NCBI GenBank assembly: GCA_039105265.1
Contig: JAPFFF010000014.1
Coordinates: forward strand, 2,418,001-2,482,000
DNA from: Tritrichomonas musculus
Lineage: Eukaryota; Parabasalia; Tritrichomonadida; Tritrichomonadidae
Direction of reading: 5' to 3'
Length of the DNA: 64,000 nucleotides
Shown piece by piece: positions 21,395 through 32,099 of the stretch. The translations under genes were made by a program, and so were the position numbers. A model generated the notes under the pieces. That model did not search any database, had not been told where the DNA came from, and saw only the letters and a list, made by a program, of their open reading frames with translations. How positions within the stretch are numbered: the first letter of the stretch is position 1; each line of letters opens with the position of its first letter.

Positions 21395-23584
21395 TTACAA
21401 GTAGTATCCAAAGAAGTCCAAATGAAGGAAACTTAGGAATAGGTCATTCCCCCAATTCGGGCTCGTTTGAACCATCCTGATTGCCCTGATTGGTGGCGAT
21501 GGCTTCTCCAGCTGATATACGTCAAGGATCTTGTGCTCATTGATTGAGAGCTCGCTAATCTCAAACAAGATAAGCCAGGAATGAACCGGCTTCTTTGGAT
21601 CGTCTGAAGCAACAATTCTATAACTTTTGAGGGGTCTGTTTGGATTTTTATTCAAACGAAAACTGTGAATAACTGCCAGACCAGATATTAATTCAATTTG
21701 AAACCAAGGATTTTTATCATTAAACGTCCAAGTGCAACTTTTTGAATTGAGAAGAAAGAACGAATTGAAATCGAAATACGACGATGAAATTACGACCCCA
21801 CAATTATGGGGGTCGTTATTTTTTGACATTTCAACAAGTTTGGCAAAAACGCCTTTTGAATACTTTACATCGTTTGATAGCAATTCGACATGCGAAATTG
21901 CAATGAAATGATCGTTTTTGTCCCAATTTTTATCGGTTAGAATGATCCTGACATTTCTTCCCTTGACTTGGCCGAAACTGACGATCATTTCCTTTCCTTT
22001 GCCATTCAATTCCCTCGCCTCTCTGACCGATAGGACGGTTTTTCCATCGATTTCGATATCGAATGATTTTGGGAAGTAAACTTTTGAACTGACAATTTTG
22101 AGAGCATATATGGTCATCACCTCTTTCAATTCAAAATTGATGAAAAAGTTGGGAACATTGGCTGTCAAAAAAGTGTCATTGTCGTCGGGAAGAAGGAGGC
22201 TGTAGAGGTCGTTGGAGGACTGCGATGCCACAAAAAGAGGATTGAATGGACTCTGTTCCTTCATCTTCAATTGGTGCAAAATTCCGGCGTCAGTGAAGCT
22301 TTCCTTGCAAATGAAAAAATCTGAAAAATTGTTTGATTGTGCTTGTTGACTTTTTCTGAGCATTTCAATCTGCATCTCTTGATTCTTGATCGTTCTATTC
22401 AAAAAGTCAACTTCGCTCTTGTGTCTCTCTTTGAGCGACGCGATCTCTCTTTCCTGGCTTTGCACTGTTTCGTGCAAGCTCAAAATGGCACTTTTCATCA
22501 GATCCATCTGCTTCTGGATCTCTTTGGTGTTCTGGTCATTGTTGCCTCTTTTTAACGCAGGTTCTGGATCAAAATTGATCGTGTCAATGTAGTCGAAAAA
22601 AGTGCCAAGATCAACATTTTCAAGGCAGAAACTTGTATCGCAAAATTCATTGGATTCTTCTTCCTCTTCTTCGTCACTTTCTGGATTTGTTTCTTCATTG
22701 TGTGCGCATGTAGATGATAAACTTAATTTTGTGTAAAGCTCTGAAAAAGTCGGTCTTTGAGAAGGATTTTTTGACCAGCAACTTTCAATCAACTTTTTGA
22801 GTTGTTTTTTTATAGGAAAGTTAAATATTGGACGAAGGCCTTCGTTGATTTTCATTTTTAATTTGAAAATTGTAAAGCCCTTCTTTTGAAAATAATTCAT
22901 GTATGCACGCGTTCCAGAAATGACTTCATACATGATTATCCCAAATGCATAAACATCAGCTTTGGTGTTGTAATGGTTGCTCATAATAACTTCTGGTGCC
23001 ATATAGGTTGCCGTTCCTGTATCTGTCATTGATTGGCTCATTGAATTGTGTGGATCAAAAAATTTTGAGAGACCAAAATCTGTAATTCGAGGATGGTAAT
23101 TTTGATCAAGTAGAATGTTTTCTGGTTTTAAATCGCGGTGAATAATATGTGAATTGTGAAGAGCCATCATTCCTCGAGCAATACCAGCTAAAATAATTTG
23201 TTTTTGCGTATTATCAAAATTATGAGGAAGTAAGCCATGCTGCCCTTTGTTAATTAAATCTGCTAGTGAGCCATTCTGCATATAATTCATGAAAATCGTA
23301 ATGTTTTCATTGTTATTAAAGTCTGTAAAAGAAAAACCTTGAAATTGAATTACGGTTGGATGTTGAATGCGCATTAAAATTTGAACTTCGCGTGAGACAA
23401 ACAATTTTCTATTTACTGTGGATTCGCCGTTGTCAATAAGGTTAACTTTAGCTGCGTATCTTTCATTAGTTTTTATATTTTCAACTAAATATACAATACC
23501 AAACCCTCCCCTTTTAATTTCGCTTATTATTTTGAAATCACTAATAATAATTTGATATTTTCGACTTATTTTTGAACAATCCAT
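21395..23584 (-). CDS. TKL-like protein kinase with coiled coil and C-terminal discoidin-like modules
   Basis: 729 residues from ATG 23584. The kinase domain (about 17-290) is complete: KRGGFGIV glycine loop, Lys46 in YAAK, HRDLKPEN (149-156), DFG (169-171), MAPEV, and the RPTF motif at about 277. A Glu-rich linker (EEEEEE near 305-310) leads to a coiled coil at about 352-415. Residues about 428-729 look like two tandem galactose-binding/F5-8C (discoidin) beta-sandwich modules, marked by WTFNDKNPWFQIEL, SYRIVASDD, ISHVELLS and a matching F.L..LDFFG end. Such modules usually bind glycans, lipids or proteins. No signal peptide or membrane helix is visible, so the protein is probably intracellular and the modules probably target it (inference). 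Confidence 0.85.
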   Translation of the reverse strand: MDCSKISRKYQIIISDFKIISEIKRGGFGIVYLVENIKTNERYAAKVNLIDNGESTVNRKLFVSREVQILMRIQHPTVIQFQGFSFTDFNNNENITIFMNYMQNGSLADLINKGQHGLLPHNFDNTQKQIILAGIARGMMALHNSHIIHRDLKPENILLDQNYHPRITDFGLSKFFDPHNSMSQSMTDTGTATYMAPEVIMSNHYNTKADVYAFGIIMYEVISGTRAYMNYFQKKGFTIFKLKMKINEGLRPIFNFPIKKQLKKLIESCWSKNPSQRPTFSELYTKLSLSSTCAHNEETNPESDEEEEEESNEFCDTSFCLENVDLGTFFDYIDTINFDPEPALKRGNNDQNTKEIQKQMDLMKSAILSLHETVQSQEREIASLKERHKSEVDFLNRTIKNQEMQIEMLRKSQQAQSNNFSDFFICKESFTDAGILHQLKMKEQSPFNPLFVASQSSNDLYSLLLPDDNDTFLTANVPNFFINFELKEVMTIYALKIVSSKVYFPKSFDIEIDGKTVLSVREARELNGKGKEMIVSFGQVKGRNVRIILTDKNWDKNDHFIAISHVELLSNDVKYSKGVFAKLVEMSKNNDPHNCGVVISSSYFDFNSFFLLNSKSCTWTFNDKNPWFQIELISGLAVIHSFRLNKNPNRPLKSYRIVASDDPKKPVHSWLILFEISELSINEHKILDVYQLEKPSPPIRAIRMVQTSPNWGNDLFLSFLHLDFFGYYL

Positions 23585-23649
23585 AAAACTCTCTAATCAT
23601 AAGCCAGACAATAATTTTTTCTCTCAATTTTTTTTTATCATAATATAAT

Positions 23650-23777
23650 TTTTATCAATTTTGGAAATCTTTATTATTTCTTTTCAATATTTTGAGTTTC
23701 CTATAAAATCAGCAAAAAATTATTAAATATTTTATAATTAACAGTTAAAAAAAAAATCAAAGATATACCAAATATGA
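23650..23777 (-). repeat. Copy of the 3' end of the HECT gene (scar)
   Basis: About 120 bp closely match 26290-26420, which holds the 3' flank and last codons of the HECT ligase gene. Both contain TATTTCTTTTCAATATTTTG, then TTTCCTATAAAATC, then ACAGTTAAAAAAAA and AAGATATACCAAAT. The last segment is the reverse complement of the ligase's final FGIS codons. Same orientation. It may be the remains of a lost tandem HECT copy. Confidence 0.65.
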
Positions 23778-23800
23778 TCAGAAATACTTTCATCAGAAAT

Positions 23801-23929
23801 TTTACGAATTTCCCGTATAACTTTTTGTGAGCGCTAGCTCACAAAAAGTTAGGAGGAAAATTCGTAAATCTCTGAATTGAATACACTTTTTGAGTTTTTT
23901 CTCTCAAAAAGTGTGCATTCAAGAGATTT
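23801..23929. repeat. Two consecutive long hairpins in a divergent promoter region
   Basis: Hairpin 1 (23801-23868): outer arms TTTACGAATTT and AAATTCGTAAA, and inner 14-bp arms AACTTTTTGTGAGC and GCTCACAAAAAGTT around a 4-nt loop. Hairpin 2 (23866-23929): outer arms AAATCTC and GAGATTT, and inner arms CACTTTTTGAG and CTCAAAAAGTG. They sit between the minus-strand kinase and the plus-strand BspA gene, so they could be regulatory or a small foldback element. Confidence 0.7.
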
Positions 23930-24093
23930 TTAAATTTTCACTATTTTACAAATATCTCCAAATCAAAAAAGTAAAACTAATTAAATTTAACAAAACTTAT
24001 AATGTACAATAATAATTTTAATATAATTTATTATTAAATATTTAATAAAATAATTAAATTGTATGAAAAATAAAATGAAAGCACGTTATTTCA

Positions 24094-24126
<33 letters not shown>

Positions 24127-24201
24127 AATAGAGAAAAAATAAACCTCTCAAATACTCTGAATTTTATTAAAATTTAATATTTTATATTTTGCTTGGAAAA
24201 A

Positions 24202-25590
24202 ATGAGCAGGAGTCGGTCAGATAAAGAAGTTATACTTGAATACATAAAATATTCAATCAACGAAGAAGAAAAAACAGCCAATGTTATAAGATGCCAAGAC
24301 AATATATCTGAAATAATTATTCCACGCTCGATCAAATATGAATCGAATGAATACGTAGTAACAACCATCTCAAATGGAGCATTTGGATACTCTAACGTCA
24401 GATCAATTTCATTCGAACCAAATTCTGAACTTCGAACAATCGAAAGAAATGCACTCTATGATTCAACACTCGCAAGACTCCAGATTCCGGCAAGCGCGAT
24501 TGAACTGGAAGATGGATGGTGCATTGGAACGAAAGACTTAAGTCACGTCGAAGTTGAACCAGGAAACGCGCGGTATTCGAGCTTTGATGGGAAATGCATC
24601 ATCGGCAAGTCAGACATCACACAAGAAGACTATGACACGCTTGTCTTCTGGGTACGAGACACACTGGAAGCGAATATTCCACCAACAATCAAAATCATCG
24701 GGCCATATGCATTCTCAGGATCAAAAATTGAAAGCATTGTGATTCCATCTCACATCACAAAAATTTGTAAACGTGCTTTTTCTGAATGCAATCAACTTTT
24801 TCAAATTGAATTTGAACCAAATTCTGAACTTCGAACAATCGAAAAGGAAGCATTCTATAATTCAGCACTTGCTGGCATTCGGATTCCTTCAAATACAGTC
24901 GAACTGAAAGACGGATGGTGCTTTGGAACATATTACTTGAGTAACGTCGAAGTTGAACAAGGAAACGCGCGGTACTCGAGCGTTGATGGGAAATGCATCA
25001 TCGGCAAGTCAGACATCGCGCAAGAAGACTATGACACGCTTGTCTTCTGGGTACGAGACACACTGGAAGCGAATATTCCACCAACAATCAAAATCATCGG
25101 GCCATATGCATTCGCAGGATCACTCATTGTAAGCATCGTGATTCCATCTCTCTTCACAAAAATTTGTGAACGTGCTTTTTATGAGTGCGAACAACTTTTT
25201 CAAATTGAATTTGAACCAAATTCTGAACTTCAAATAATCGAAAAAGAAGCATTCTCACATTCAGCACTTGAAAGAATCTTGATACCATCGCACGTCACAA
25301 AAATTTGTGAACGTGCTTTTTCATATTGTGACCTACTTTTCCGAGTTGAATTTGAACCGAATTCTGAACTTCGATCAATCGAAAAAGAAGTATTCTTTTT
25401 TGGGAAACTTACAAGCCTTCTGATTCCATGTAGCGTCACACATATTTCTGATGATGCTTTTTCATTATGTGAAGGGCTTAAGATAGTTGAAATTGAAGAA
25501 AATTCAGTAGATGAGGGAATTTCCATGAGCACATTCAGAAGTGAGATTATTATGCTTCCAGTTAAAAAGAGATCTTTTTCTAAAGAATAA
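24202..25590 (+). CDS. BspA-like leucine-rich-repeat protein
   Basis: 462 residues from ATG 24202 (the frame extends a few codons upstream only through a TTG). Tandem TpLRR/BspA repeats: SIVIPSHITKICKRAFSECNQL, RILIPSHVTKICERAFSYCDLL and similar. No signal peptide, membrane helix or anchor is seen. The head (YSINEEEKTANVI) matches the family member at 11084-12775. An internal block of about 133 residues is duplicated: 24562-24723 and 24961-25122 are almost identical at the DNA level (ARYSS.DGKCIIGKSDI...), while their flanks differ, which points to recent unequal exchange or gene conversion. The protein probably takes part in surface or host interaction, by family knowledge only. Confidence 0.85.
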   Translation: MSRSRSDKEVILEYIKYSINEEEKTANVIRCQDNISEIIIPRSIKYESNEYVVTTISNGAFGYSNVRSISFEPNSELRTIERNALYDSTLARLQIPASAIELEDGWCIGTKDLSHVEVEPGNARYSSFDGKCIIGKSDITQEDYDTLVFWVRDTLEANIPPTIKIIGPYAFSGSKIESIVIPSHITKICKRAFSECNQLFQIEFEPNSELRTIEKEAFYNSALAGIRIPSNTVELKDGWCFGTYYLSNVEVEQGNARYSSVDGKCIIGKSDIAQEDYDTLVFWVRDTLEANIPPTIKIIGPYAFAGSLIVSIVIPSLFTKICERAFYECEQLFQIEFEPNSELQIIEKEAFSHSALERILIPSHVTKICERAFSYCDLLFRVEFEPNSELRSIEKEVFFFGKLTSLLIPCSVTHISDDAFSLCEGLKIVEIEENSVDEGISMSTFRSEIIMLPVKKRSFSKE

Positions 25591-26402
25591 GCAAAATTCA
25601 TAATAAAATTTAAAATATAAACCAAATTTAATGCTTTTTCTTTTATATATATATAGATTTGAAGTATAAAATCAAAAATACATCAAAATATTAAGCATGA
25701 AAATAACTTTTTAAGAGAATATATCTATTTATTATTTCAGACATAATTAAAAATGAATGATCTGTGATGCCAAAGCTAAAATTCATGATAAATGTGTATT
25801 CATTGCTTTGGCATGGAAATAATGGTTTTTCTTTGAGGCTGCTTAATCTGATGTTCGTTTTCCAAAAAAGATTCATCAAATAAGGAGTTTTTGTTTTATA
25901 TATATATATAGATCAAAATTGTAATTTCTTTGCTTATAATACATATAATTAGTTTACATTCGTTTGTTTTATATTTTTTTTTCCTTATTGCTAAAACAAA
26001 TGGATCTAAACTGTTTTTGTTCACTATTTTTCATTGTAAAAATGATTGAATAGCAATTGAAGCCTGGTAACAATAAATGGCACTAAAGTTAACTATTGGA
26101 ATGAAGTATAAAACAAAATAATTTACAATCTCAAATAATAAATTTAAATAAAACCAAAACACTACTCCAAGAAAAGAGCTAGCCACAGCACCAATAATCA
26201 GAAATTCTTGTTTTTGAATTTTTAATTTAAAAATATTTAAAATTGTTTGAAAAGGATTAATGTTGCACAACCAACTAAATTGGTCAATCTTAAATTAATT
26301 TCGAAAATTTTTATTATTTCTTTTCAATATTTTGAGTTTCCTATAAAATCGGCAATTAAATATAAAATGCTTTATTATTAATTTACAGTTAAAAAAAATA
26401 AT
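25591..26402. other. Spacer with possible membrane-peptide remnant
   Basis: A minus-strand frame (26031-26270) would encode about 79 residues with two hydrophobic stretches (FLIIGAVASSFLGVVFWFYL and a second), but it has no ATG and no recognised relative, so I do not call it a gene. The right end (26290-26402) is the 3' flank of the HECT gene and is repeated at 23650-23777. Confidence 0.35.
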
Positions 26403-29400
26403 CTAAGATATACCAAATTCAGTTTGATTGATAGCGAGCATAAATTTTTGATTCAATTCTTCTTCAGTTTCATATTCAGGCAATTCGAGCAAATTGAAGC
26501 ACGTGTGAGCTCTAGGAAGAAATTTTCTGTCTCCCCCAGGTGCGATTTTTATTCCCTCGTTTTTGAATCCTCCGACAGGGACCGAAGAAGAGCCAGTGAA
26601 AAAGAGGAGAAGTTTTGCCAAATTTTCTTGCTCCCACTTTGCAATTGAACTAAAGAACAGAATGACGACAGGTGTATTTTCATTATACCCGTCGACAAGT
26701 TCGGTATTATTACGCATATCATTAACATCGATGAAAGGAACGCCGCAAAGAATCAAGTCGAATTCAGAAGGAGAAAAAAATCTTAGTTCATCATGAGAAA
26801 TGACTGAATTGAATCCTTTAGAAAATGCATGAATTTGTTCTTTTATTGATTCTCTTAAATAATATTTTGAAATTAATTCGACATATTTTGTTTTGTTTTC
26901 ATTTGTCACTTTGATTTGGCTTCCGTTTTCTTTCAATTCAACAACTTCAAAATTGCTTGATCCTTCTTTTGTTACTTCAAAGTAATACTCATTCAATGGA
27001 TCGTTTTCATCGATGCTTTTATCAAGAATTTCTTTCAGTGATCTGAACTTGATTGGATCAATATTTTCAAGATCAGTGAAACTTAATTTTCGATGAAGAA
27101 TTTGCTTTATAAAAGGTTGTGATAAATGGCATTCAATACAAACTCCTTCAATGATTGCACGTGCAATTAATTGGCCAGCAAATTGAAAGTATGCATAATT
27201 AGTTGAACAACAATTTGGTTGATAACATCTCGTTTTTTCTTTTTCAACAAAAAATCCAGATTTGCTTTCAAAAAATGCTTTTGAAGCATTAAAAAGAAAA
27301 TCTTTTGTTAGGCCGCCATAATCAATCCCTTCTTCTTCCTTGTACTTAACGATAAAAGTATGAAGCCATTTGCTATCTTTTTTGAATAATTTCTTCTTTT
27401 TCATTTCATTATATGAACTTTCAATTATATTATCACGATCAATTTGTAAAAATATTTTTTTATTTTTAACAATTTTCCTTTTGATTCTTTGTCTGAAATA
27501 TTGATGACGTAATTTAAAGTCAAATAATTCTGGATAATCATTGAATAGTTTATATTTGGATAGATTATCTGCTTTCTTTTCAATTATCTCGGTGATAGCA
27601 ACTCTGTTTTTATCAAATAATTCCCAGAAATTTGGATACGTGTTGTACACAAATTCGGGAATTGGTTGAAATTGAAATTCACGATTTCCTGATTTTAACT
27701 CGATTGGCTTTGACATAGAAAATGATTTACAAGCATCACGAGGAGGCACGATGGCTTCTAGCATGTAAAAGATAAGATCTTGATAATCTTTTTCTTCAAT
27801 TTTTTCTGAATGTTTCAGAAATAAATTCTTCAAGAAATTTAAACTTGATTCTTTCAATAAATTCACCATTGATGGACAGTATTTGCAAAAACTAGCAATG
27901 ATTTCAGGTGAGAAATTTTCTGAGTTAATCTCATGAATATAATAATCACGAATTGTTGTCAAATAAGGCAATTGTTTAGTGTCAAAATAAGAGCACAATT
28001 GAATACCATAAGGAATCAAAAGCTTATCTTCACTAAGCAAAAGAAAGTTAATAATGTGTGATGCATTATTTGGCAAACTATGTTTACATTCAATTAAAAA
28101 CTTAACAACACTTACATTAAAATATTTATTCGTTCTATATTGAGGACGCAAAATCATTTGAATCAGTTTATATATGAAATTGTATTTATTAAAATATTTT
28201 TGAAAAACTCTTGAAGATCTCAAGCATGTTAATGCATTTAAACAAACATTGCAAATTAAATATACTAATTCTAGACTATCTTCATTATTTTCAAGAATCT
28301 TATCAAGTAATTTTGCGGTGTATTTTATAGCTCCTTTTACAAAAGCATCAGAAATCGATAAATTATCAAATAACTTTGAAATATCTTTTGTTGATAACAA
28401 ATCAGATTGAAATGTTATTTGATAAATAATCTGATATAATGATTTATTATCAAAGCCTGCCATTATTTTTTGTTTATTTAATCTATTTATATTTGTTGAT
28501 AAAGTATAAGTGTTCGCTTTCGATATAACTTTATTCAAGTATTTGGCATGTTCTGGTAATAAAGGAAATTCTTCATCATTGAAAAAATATTGAATTAACC
28601 ACATTCCTTTCCTTAGCAAGTATCGAACCATCTTCTCAGTTATATGATGATATTTAATTTTGTTTGTTAATTCTGTTTTTGAAAGAGTAATAGGAATGCC
28701 AGTATAACTTCTATAATGTTCCATGAATTGTTCAACTTGGTCATTAGAAACATTTTCTTTTTTAACTTTCAAATAATATTTATACCAAAAAGTTCTGACT
28801 TTTTCAATGTCTTCACAAAATTTTGTAAGAATCTCATTGTTATAATTAACGGTTATTTGATTAATTACAATAGGAAACATTGTTGATTTGTAATTATTGA
28901 GATGACAATATGGGCAATTAAATGTACCGAGTTCGTCCATTGTTATAGCATAAAGAATATCTATTGATTTCGCTAATGAAGACAAGTCAATCAGAATGTT
29001 GTAAATAAGTTGGTGGCAAGCTAAATCAATTTTTGTATTAGAAGAAAATTGTTTCATTAATGATTCAATGATAGAAATATTATTGCGTATTATAGTTAAA
29101 ATAGCAATGTTTCTGTCTGATTTAATAACTGAACTTAGAATGATTAAGAAACAATATTTTTGTGATTTTGAAAAACTTGAAATTTTCTTGAATACCCAAA
29201 TGAAAAATGAATCAATGACTCTGTTTGAACACAATGCCGATATGAGAAATGATAAGGCTGCAATAGATGCTTTTATCTTATTTATCCTTAATTTCTCTTT
29301 CTCTTCATCTTCAAATCTGTCATCCAAAATAAGCGAATAATTGTCAAATGGACCAAGAACTACTTTGAATATTTTCTCAGGATTACGATCAAAAAAGAAT

Positions 29401-32099
29401 GGAAAGGTGCAAGCAATGTTTTTGAGGAATAAAAATGGTTGATATTTATCTGGATTTTCAGTTGCAATTTGCAAAATTTTAGATAATAATTGATTAGCAA
29501 ACTCTGAATTTGAATGCGTTTCATTGTTATTATTTTCAATTTTTCTTATGAAAACATTTGCGCTTGGATTATAATCCAAACATGAATGAAGAGCTTTAAT
29601 GAAGACATCGCCATATTTTGTATATTCATTCAAATAAAGGGCCAATATCGTTGTGGGTTTCGGATTTTCATAATTACTGATTCCATCAAATAGAATTTTT
29701 AGATATTCAATGGCAGTTTTTTCTTCATTCATCATTCGTCTGAATACATCTAAAAACAAGGTATCATCAGTGATTTCAAGATCAAAATTAACCAAAAATA
29801 TATTTATAAAGTCATCAGTGCTCCTTTCTTCAATCGGAATAAATGATAAAAACATGTTTCTGTTATCTTCTGTTATTATATTATTCAGTATTTTATGAAA
29901 AATCTCTTCGAGACCATTTTCTTTCATAAATTTAAAAATAATTGAAATTGAATCCAAATTCAATAATAGAATTGCATTACGTGCAGCTAGTTCCAATCTT
30001 CCAGATTTATAAAAATGTAAAACAGGTTTTTTTACAATAAATTTTTGAATGAAAAGTATTGTATTCATTATTTCTTGAATTGATGATTCACCCTGAAAAA
30101 CATGCAAAAAATAATTGACAACTTCATTCATATTAAAAATGATTAAATTCAATTTTAATCCATTAAACTCATTAAGAATGTCAATGTTATTAATCATGAT
30201 TCGAATAATTTTCACTCCGTTTTGTAATTGAATTTTCCCATTTTGATTGTTTGATAGATTTAGCACAAATTGTAAAAATAATGCTTTATCTGCTTTATAC
30301 TCATTTCTATAAAGGATATCAATTATAATATTAGCAAATATAAAAGGAAAACTGCTTTGTAAGATTTTCTTATTTGCATTTATCTTTGATAAGATTACAT
30401 TGATTGCCAAGTTATCAATGTGTGATTCATTATTTGCAAGATTCTTACATCCTTCTTCTAAATAGGTCTTCCAATCTCCTTCTGCAAAGCTTAAAGCTTT
30501 ATCTTCATTGAATTCAATATTGTTGAACCAAATTGCCCAAAAGGAAAGAATGTTTTTAATGAAGTTGTTTGGTTTCAAAAAAAAACGAATGGTTCTACTT
30601 TCAATCAAAAGAATAACATAAACAACAAAATATAAAGTTTCTTCATCAAATTCACAAAGCAAATCAAAATCATTGGTTTCAATAAATTTTGCATATTTTT
30701 CATTTGATTTGGTCAATGTAGTTAAATAAGATGCCTCTATTTGATACTCTGTATTATAGGTAAAAGCAAACATGTACAATAAAAGAACTGGATATTGTTT
30801 TATGTGATCATTGTTATTACTTTCTTTTATAAGAGCTTCAAAAACAGTTTTGCAATTAATTAATCTTAATAAATGTAAAGGTGGAATTGATTTTCGTTTC
30901 TGAATTCCCTGAATTAGATACAAGTCAGTCTTTTCATCTAAGAAAGACTCAGAATGTTCCTTTTTCAACCAATCAACAAACTTTAGTAAAAAATTAACTT
31001 TTCTACAATTTGGTGGATAATTTTTGAATATCAAATCTTCTAAAATTGTTTCTTTCCTATAATTTTTCAATATTTGTATATCACTGTCATTGAACTTAAT
31101 GTTACTTTTATCGTCATTTTGATACACGAAAAAATCTGAATTAATACTAAATATTTTGCCTTCATCTTCATCATCTTGGAAAATGCCAACAAATTCTTTT
31201 GGAATAACAAAATTGTATTTTTTGAGTTGCTCAATTATTTGAGTTGTCATTTCAGAAGGCGATAGAAAATTGAATACCCTTTCAATTTTATTTAACTTCA
31301 AATTTAAATTGTCACATTTATTTAGAAGATTAATAATAAATGATGATGGTAAAACTGTTGATTCATTAAATAAAACTTCAAAACGGGGAAATAATGTCAA
31401 AAAATGCTCATCTGATAAAAAAGGAAGAAAACTTGCAAAATCATCAAATGAAAAATATTCATATAAGTCGATTAGAATTGTTTGATCAATTTCCCTTGTA
31501 AATCCATTCTGTATAATGTGCTTAATAAGTAGTACAAATTTTTGATTTTGTGAGTAATGCGATTGTGAATAAATAAAAGTCATGAAATCAGATAATGGAA
31601 CGTTTATTAACTTACTTGATAAAAGAAGATCAATTACAAAATCGTATTTGAAAACATTTGGTATTTCACAGCCAAAAATAAAAATTGGTTTAGATATATT
31701 GGATTTGATTTGTGGAAAAATTTCTTTTAATGCGTCATTTACAAAAGAATCGCATTCAGGAATGGGTAAACAAGGTTCAATATGTGTTAATACTGCAAGA
31801 ATTGAAGCCATCGTAAGAATTCGATTTGTATTTAATCTTGATTCATTAATAAAAATATTAAAAATTGGTAAAAAATCAGTAGGATAACGTGAAAAACAAG
31901 ATGAAATTAAATAGCGAAGTTCATTGGCCAGATTTAAATCAATATTTTCATCGAGAGCTAAGATTGAATCTTTCAATAATTCTTGAACATCATTTTTATC
32001 AGCATGTTTACTTAAATCTAGATATGATTGGCGAACGTTATCGTTTGATACTGAGTATTTATAGATATATGAAGTTGAAAGAAGAAAACGATTGTGCAT
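26403..32099 (-). CDS. Giant HECT-type E3 ubiquitin ligase
   Basis: 1898 residues. The frame extends upstream to a TTG, but ATG 32099 (MHNRFLLSTS) is the first ATG. The catalytic HECT domain fills about the last 350 residues: LHTFIVKYKEEEGIDYGGLTKDF, YFQFAGQLIARAIIEG, and the catalytic Cys in AHTCFN, 32 residues from the C-terminus (about residue 1867). It takes ubiquitin from an E2 as a thioester and passes it to substrates. The long N-terminal part (about 1500 residues) looks all-helical, probably HEAT/armadillo-like, as in HUWE1/UPL-type ligases, with no other domain recognised; a CPYCHLNNYK segment in the middle could bind metal. A divergent paralogue starts 574 bp away on the other strand, suggesting a shared promoter region. 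Confidence 0.9.
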   Translation of the reverse strand: MHNRFLLSTSYIYKYSVSNDNVRQSYLDLSKHADKNDVQELLKDSILALDENIDLNLANELRYLISSCFSRYPTDFLPIFNIFINESRLNTNRILTMASILAVLTHIEPCLPIPECDSFVNDALKEIFPQIKSNISKPIFIFGCEIPNVFKYDFVIDLLLSSKLINVPLSDFMTFIYSQSHYSQNQKFVLLIKHIIQNGFTREIDQTILIDLYEYFSFDDFASFLPFLSDEHFLTLFPRFEVLFNESTVLPSSFIINLLNKCDNLNLKLNKIERVFNFLSPSEMTTQIIEQLKKYNFVIPKEFVGIFQDDEDEGKIFSINSDFFVYQNDDKSNIKFNDSDIQILKNYRKETILEDLIFKNYPPNCRKVNFLLKFVDWLKKEHSESFLDEKTDLYLIQGIQKRKSIPPLHLLRLINCKTVFEALIKESNNNDHIKQYPVLLLYMFAFTYNTEYQIEASYLTTLTKSNEKYAKFIETNDFDLLCEFDEETLYFVVYVILLIESRTIRFFLKPNNFIKNILSFWAIWFNNIEFNEDKALSFAEGDWKTYLEEGCKNLANNESHIDNLAINVILSKINANKKILQSSFPFIFANIIIDILYRNEYKADKALFLQFVLNLSNNQNGKIQLQNGVKIIRIMINNIDILNEFNGLKLNLIIFNMNEVVNYFLHVFQGESSIQEIMNTILFIQKFIVKKPVLHFYKSGRLELAARNAILLLNLDSISIIFKFMKENGLEEIFHKILNNIITEDNRNMFLSFIPIEERSTDDFINIFLVNFDLEITDDTLFLDVFRRMMNEEKTAIEYLKILFDGISNYENPKPTTILALYLNEYTKYGDVFIKALHSCLDYNPSANVFIRKIENNNNETHSNSEFANQLLSKILQIATENPDKYQPFLFLKNIACTFPFFFDRNPEKIFKVVLGPFDNYSLILDDRFEDEEKEKLRINKIKASIAALSFLISALCSNRVIDSFFIWVFKKISSFSKSQKYCFLIILSSVIKSDRNIAILTIIRNNISIIESLMKQFSSNTKIDLACHQLIYNILIDLSSLAKSIDILYAITMDELGTFNCPYCHLNNYKSTMFPIVINQITVNYNNEILTKFCEDIEKVRTFWYKYYLKVKKENVSNDQVEQFMEHYRSYTGIPITLSKTELTNKIKYHHITEKMVRYLLRKGMWLIQYFFNDEEFPLLPEHAKYLNKVISKANTYTLSTNINRLNKQKIMAGFDNKSLYQIIYQITFQSDLLSTKDISKLFDNLSISDAFVKGAIKYTAKLLDKILENNEDSLELVYLICNVCLNALTCLRSSRVFQKYFNKYNFIYKLIQMILRPQYRTNKYFNVSVVKFLIECKHSLPNNASHIINFLLLSEDKLLIPYGIQLCSYFDTKQLPYLTTIRDYYIHEINSENFSPEIIASFCKYCPSMVNLLKESSLNFLKNLFLKHSEKIEEKDYQDLIFYMLEAIVPPRDACKSFSMSKPIELKSGNREFQFQPIPEFVYNTYPNFWELFDKNRVAITEIIEKKADNLSKYKLFNDYPELFDFKLRHQYFRQRIKRKIVKNKKIFLQIDRDNIIESSYNEMKKKKLFKKDSKWLHTFIVKYKEEEGIDYGGLTKDFLFNASKAFFESKSGFFVEKEKTRCYQPNCCSTNYAYFQFAGQLIARAIIEGVCIECHLSQPFIKQILHRKLSFTDLENIDPIKFRSLKEILDKSIDENDPLNEYYFEVTKEGSSNFEVVELKENGSQIKVTNENKTKYVELISKYYLRESIKEQIHAFSKGFNSVISHDELRFFSPSEFDLILCGVPFIDVNDMRNNTELVDGYNENTPVVILFFSSIAKWEQENLAKLLLFFTGSSSVPVGGFKNEGIKIAPGGDRKFLPRAHTCFNLLELPEYETEEELNQKFMLAINQTEFGIS

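Noticed and set aside
26031-26270. Minus-strand frame with two hydrophobic stretches
   Set aside because: It has no ATG, and AT-rich spacers often give hydrophobic translations by chance.
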